A stretch of DNA of 64,000 nucleotides from Pachypanchax playfairii (lineage: Eukaryota; Chordata; Actinopteri; Cyprinodontiformes; Aplocheilidae): assembly GCA_006937955.1 (NCBI GenBank), contig SSNP01000038.1:3148845-3212844 (forward strand), read 5' to 3'. Position numbers and translations under genes: made by a program. Every line of letters starts with the position of its first letter. Within the stretch, counting starts at the first letter, position 1. Shown in pieces: positions 60,190 to 64,000 of this stretch. The notes beneath the pieces were generated by a model. That model was not told the DNA's origin, did not search any database, and saw nothing but the letters and a program-made list of their open reading frames with translations.

Positions 60190-60965
60190 GCAGCTCTACG
60201 AACATCAATAGACCTGTTCAGGGGATCATCTGGAAACCAAACTGTGATAAGGAGAGGACAGGCTAGCATCAGGTAAGTTTACAGGTAAGTATATTGCCAT
60301 CTCACTCTGGTGGTTGGAGGAAGGTAGCAGTGAATCAACCGTGACTGAGGATGTGAAGATGTCTGTGAGGATTGTAGAAGTAAGTGAAATTATTTTATCA
60401 GCAATACATACAGGATAAGGGGCATCAAACAGGTTAGGCAGCACAAGGTAATGGAACTTGGAGAGATGACAGCTCAAAATGCTTAGAGAAACATACAGGA
60501 TAACGGGGTAAGTAGTGTCATCAGCAACATAAATCCAGTTAACTGTATGAGGTAATGCACAGTATATCCATCAGTCCAGGAATGTAAATCCTAGATCCAA
60601 AATCCAAATCCAGTAATCCAATAAACATTCATTGTTTAGAACCTCTATGATCATATATCTGGACCCATAAACAGGTAGACAGACTCATGAGCCAGATGTG
60701 GAGCAGGCTGGGGTGTAGTCGGCAAGAAAACATGGTCAGTAAGTCAAAAATCTAAAGTCCAATAGTCCAAAATTTGATGGAGACAGGCAGAAGCAAGGTC
60801 ATGTAACAATCCTGGGTTTGGTACCCTATGCGATACTAAATGGAAACAGGACAAGAGAAGAATATGACAATCTGACATAGCAGTGGCATCTGCTCATCCA
60901 CTTATATGGAGGTAGAGCCAGCTAAGGTGATCAGTGGTGAGCAAGTGTGAGTGATTAACTGAAGG
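60190..60965 (-). repeat. Possible retroelement-derived block
   Basis: Shows repeated AATCCAAA/GTCCAAAA words (60590-60620, 60750-60775), CAATCCTGGGTTTGGTACCC and GGAGGTAGAGCCAGCTAAGG. The layout is like the reverse strand of fish LTR-adjacent repeats that I have seen. Ends are not definable, and the call is weak. Confidence 0.3.
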
Positions 60966-61097
60966 AACTGAACCGAATGAAATGAAATATTAATCACGCA
61001 GTTTCACTATTAAAGTGTCTCTGACATGTATTTCTGTGTTATTTTACTACTTCCTATCAATCAATATTATATTTGTGGCCAGTAGCCAGTTTTCCAC

Positions 61098-61379
61098 ATG
61101 AATCAGTATGCACAGATTTCTAGTAGTACAGCATATAATGTGGATATTTATGGAATATCTCTGCATGATTTTGAGAAACGCACATTTACTGGAAGTGATG
61201 AAAAGCTAAAAAAGAAGATTAGAATATGTAAACAAAGCAATTACCATGGCAGAAACCATGGCAAAAAATGGAGAATTGGATCTGTCTTTTCAGAGGATTT
61301 GTCTTTATCTCAACAAGAAATTGATGACTCAGGAGAAGAGTCAGAGTCAACAGAACCAGTTTTGGGTGCACAGCCATGA
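61098..61379 (+). CDS. Unrecognised 93-codon ORF with acidic tail
   Basis: An intact frame starts MNQYAQISSSTAYNVDIYGI. It has a basic middle (DEKLKKKIRICKQSNYHGRN) and ends in an acidic stretch (LSQQEIDDSGEESESTEPV). Amino-acid composition is more protein-like than in other frames of this window. No known domain, no clear splice sites, and no repeat copy in the window. It may be a chance frame or a relic of a longer gene. Confidence 0.2.
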   Translation: MNQYAQISSSTAYNVDIYGISLHDFEKRTFTGSDEKLKKKIRICKQSNYHGRNHGKKWRIGSVFSEDLSLSQQEIDDSGEESESTEPVLGAQP

Positions 61380-61971
61380 ATGTTTGAGCTAAAATCGATT
61401 CCACAGGCTTCAAGTTCTGCTGAAAAAACACGGTCTCAACGCCATTGTGGATTCAAATGAACGTTATGGATAAACAGCCAGATCAGAGCAAAAAGGAGAG
61501 AAATAGAAAGAAGTCTCTCTTTCCACATGAGGGATTTCATCATTCTCTGGGTCTGATTTAGGTAACTACAGTACATTAAGGAAGCTGTGTTGCTACAACC
61601 ACTGACTTTTCAGTTTTTCTCCATTGTATCAATGAAAACACAAGCTCATCAGTATTATTCCAAGATGTAAACAAAAAACTACAGTATGTTCTACACACTC
61701 ATCAATTCTGATTTCATTAGCCTTAAAAATTGAGACTTGTTTAAAGCACTTGCTTTATAAGTGTCAAACAACACAACTTGGCACCATGTTTCACTCAACA
61801 AAGTTATAATGCTTCTAAATGTTTTATTGAGACCTGAGCTTGTCAGAGTTTAAACATGCTCAAAAGACAACAGCAATGGGGCACAAAGAGAAAAAGAAGA
61901 GTGATGGCAGCGCAACCTAGGTTTGTAAAGTTCCAATGTCCATTTCTAAGAATATAGTCGGAATATATTGT
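61380..61971. other. Non-coding
   Basis: Nothing recognised. Confidence 0.45.
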
Positions 61972-61973
61972 AG

Positions 61974-62172
61974 GTGACCAAATACTTATTTTCCACCATA
62001 ATTTGCAAATAAATTCTTTAAAAATCAGACAATGTGATTTTCTGGATTTTTTTTCCTCATTTTGTCTCTCATAGTTGAGGTATACCTATGATGAAAATTA
62101 CAGGCCTCTCTGATCTTTTTAAGTGGGAGAACTTACACAATTGGTGGCTGACTAAATACTTTTTTGCCCCCC
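61974..62172. mobile_element. Terminal fragment of a Tc1-like element
   Basis: GTGACCAAATACTTATTTTC, then TCTGGATTTTTTTTCCTCAT, then GAGGTATACCTATGATGAAA and AGTGGGAGAACTTACACAAT, ending GACTAAATACTTTTTTGCCC, follow a widespread fish Tc1-type inverted terminal region almost word for word. Only one end is present and there is no transposase. Confidence 0.8.
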
Positions 62173-64000
62173 ATAAAACAAGTAAAATAATCTATTTCCC
62201 AGTGATGCAACATATTACATTGCATTCTACATTAGTCACAGTTTAGCAATTCATCTTTCATTACAATAAAGTGTAAAGCAGCCCTGGAGCTTTCTGAGCA
62301 GTCAGCCTTTTAATCACACTCTGTATCTACATTCTGTACTTCTGACAGGATATGGGAAGTTACGTTGTTATAATTTAATGGCAAAGTCCCAATGATGCCA
62401 AGTCATTCATTTATTTTGAGTCTTTGTATCAAAGGCTTCATTAAAATGATGTAAAACATATATTTTATATTAAAAAAGTATATGTGACTTGAACCTATCA
62501 TGTTGAACAGTTAATCAAAAAAGACCACCAGATGCTATTTTACATTCCCCTAACAAACCTGCACATAAATTTTAATTGTTCGTTAACGCCTTACACAAAT
62601 AAGGTTTTAAATATTCCCTGTTCTGTTATTTTATAAAAACATCATGAGAATAATACATAAGCTAAATCTTAGAACAACTTTCAAAATTTCCATTAGTTAA
62701 TTGGATTATCTTGCATAAATTGGGGGAAAATATGTGTTCTTTATTTGGTTTCAGCACAATTACACAGTATATTATGTTCTATTCTAGGTTTTGGTAAGGT
62801 TTACACATATGAAGGTGAGTGAGTGTGAGAAAATGAAATGACAAGTCATTTCACAAAAAGACTATGTAAAAAAGTCTGGACATTTGACTGTCTTAGTTCT
62901 TACATTTCTTACAAAGATCAAACAAGTCTTGACTCAAATTTAACTCTTTTGGCCCTAATAAGCTTCTTTACCCACTACTGGATGAAACCTGACATATCTG
63001 TCTTTGCTGAGGGGATTTCTGTATAAGAGTAAAGTGAGAAGCAAATGTGTCATCATGGGGGAAAGGTCTTCAAAGTTGTTGCAGTTTGTAAAAGAAATAC
63101 TGGGTTCCCCTCTCCTACACAACAGAAGGCTTCATTATGTCATTTCTGTGTACAAATGACCACTTCAGATGTGCACATATGCTCATTCACAAATACCCAA
63201 AGCAACAACACAAACATGCACTATGAGCTAGACAATAAACTAACCAACTGTTCTGCTGTCTATTTAGCTCTGCTGGGTTTTGTCCACTGTAAAAGAGACA
63301 ACAGCTCAGGCAAGTCTGCATGACAAAAGGCAACAGAAGTCAGGGAGGTGAGGAGTGGAGAGTTGTGTTCAGCTAATAATAGAGAGGAGGGTGCTGGCAT
63401 TCAAACTTGTGGACCAAGGCCATGGAAACAGATGTGAAGTAGGGGGTGGTGATGGCACAGAGCTGGGACTTGGAGAAACAGAAGCCAGAGAAATGCAACA
63501 AAGATAAGAATTAGATGGCAATAAAAGCAAAAATAGATGATAGTCAGGCAGATATATCGAAGTCTAATGCGACACAAAGGAGAAATTATAGTTACTGCTG
63601 CTGAGGAGAAAAACTGAGAAAGTAGCAAAAGCCACAGTAGGTGTCAAGGCAGAATCAAGTGATATATTAGTGTTGTAGAAAACGAATAACAGGCCTAAAG
63701 TGAGATGAAGAGAGGAAACAGGTCTGACTGAAAAAAGAGGGAGCAAATAGGAGCAGAGGCTGTGAATGTGAAAGGTGTCTTTGTTTCCCATAAAGCTCAG
63801 TTTTGATGCCAGCGTTTAAACCATCCATTCTAAGTGGCAAGCGCAGCAATGGCACATACACACATGCACACAGATGATGGAGCACAATCATACCTGTCTC
63901 CCATTCTCCCAGCTCTCATCTCTCAGATCATCTTGTCCCACTTTTATACACATTCCGCCAGCCCCTTCCAATTCACACACACACACAATCAGCAGATAGC
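62173..64000. other. Non-coding, no recognised gene
   Basis: AT-rich to about 63.3 kb, then more purine-rich. A short CA tract closes the window at 63975-63988. Short frames (62-92 codons) have no motif. Confidence 0.45.

Noticed and set aside
1..64000. CRISPR array or other prokaryotic system
   Set aside because: No regularly spaced repeats with unique spacers and no prokaryotic gene structure; the window is vertebrate DNA.

Overview
The window looks like nuclear DNA of a teleost fish, probably a percomorph relative. The basis is base composition, long AT-rich non-coding stretches, (TG)n, (AT)n and (ATAC)n microsatellites, and several repeat families that I recognise from teleost genomes: CR1/Rex1-like and L2-like non-LTR elements, a Rex3/RTE-type tail, Tc1-like elements, a Harbinger-type element and a TTAA-flanked element. 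Nothing suggests bacterial organisation. There is no operon, no long open frame and no ribosomal or transfer RNA gene. No exon of a recognisable conserved host protein was found on either strand. The window is therefore best read as intergenic sequence or the inside of very large introns.

Layout. 0-2 kb: an internally deleted, minus-strand LINE and a hairpin-rich short element between two TG tracts. 7.7-9 kb: a one-base gap inside an exact 50-bp duplication, followed directly by a well-bounded 1.1-kb solo LTR with 5-bp target duplications. 12.4-15.5 kb: a dense cluster of repeat fragments. 18.75-20.8 kb: a CACTG...CAGTG-ended element that contains what looks like a small spliced gene. 23-26 kb: a palindromic MITE, SINE debris, an AT hairpin, and a CpG-rich promoter-like block in front of a minus-strand exon. 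26.6-29.4 kb: a nearly perfect 1.18-kb duplication flanking a sequencing gap and a LINE 5' end, most simply two alleles placed in series. 30.9-32.1 kb: an unclassified LTR-like block and a hairpin. 44.1-45.8 kb: two non-autonomous DNA transposons lying 11 bp apart. 58.2-62.2 kb: decayed Tc1 transposase, a hAT-like fragment and a Tc1 terminal fragment. The remaining stretches are AT-rich with no supportable gene.

The parts do not form a pathway. The two places most likely to hide something biological are the spliced mini-ORF inside the CACTA-like element (19.0-20.35 kb) and the CpG promoter plus first-exon-like ORF at 25.8-26.25 kb. Family assignments rest on remembered consensus features, since no database search was possible; boundaries, terminal repeats, target duplications, splice sites and frames were read directly from the sequence.
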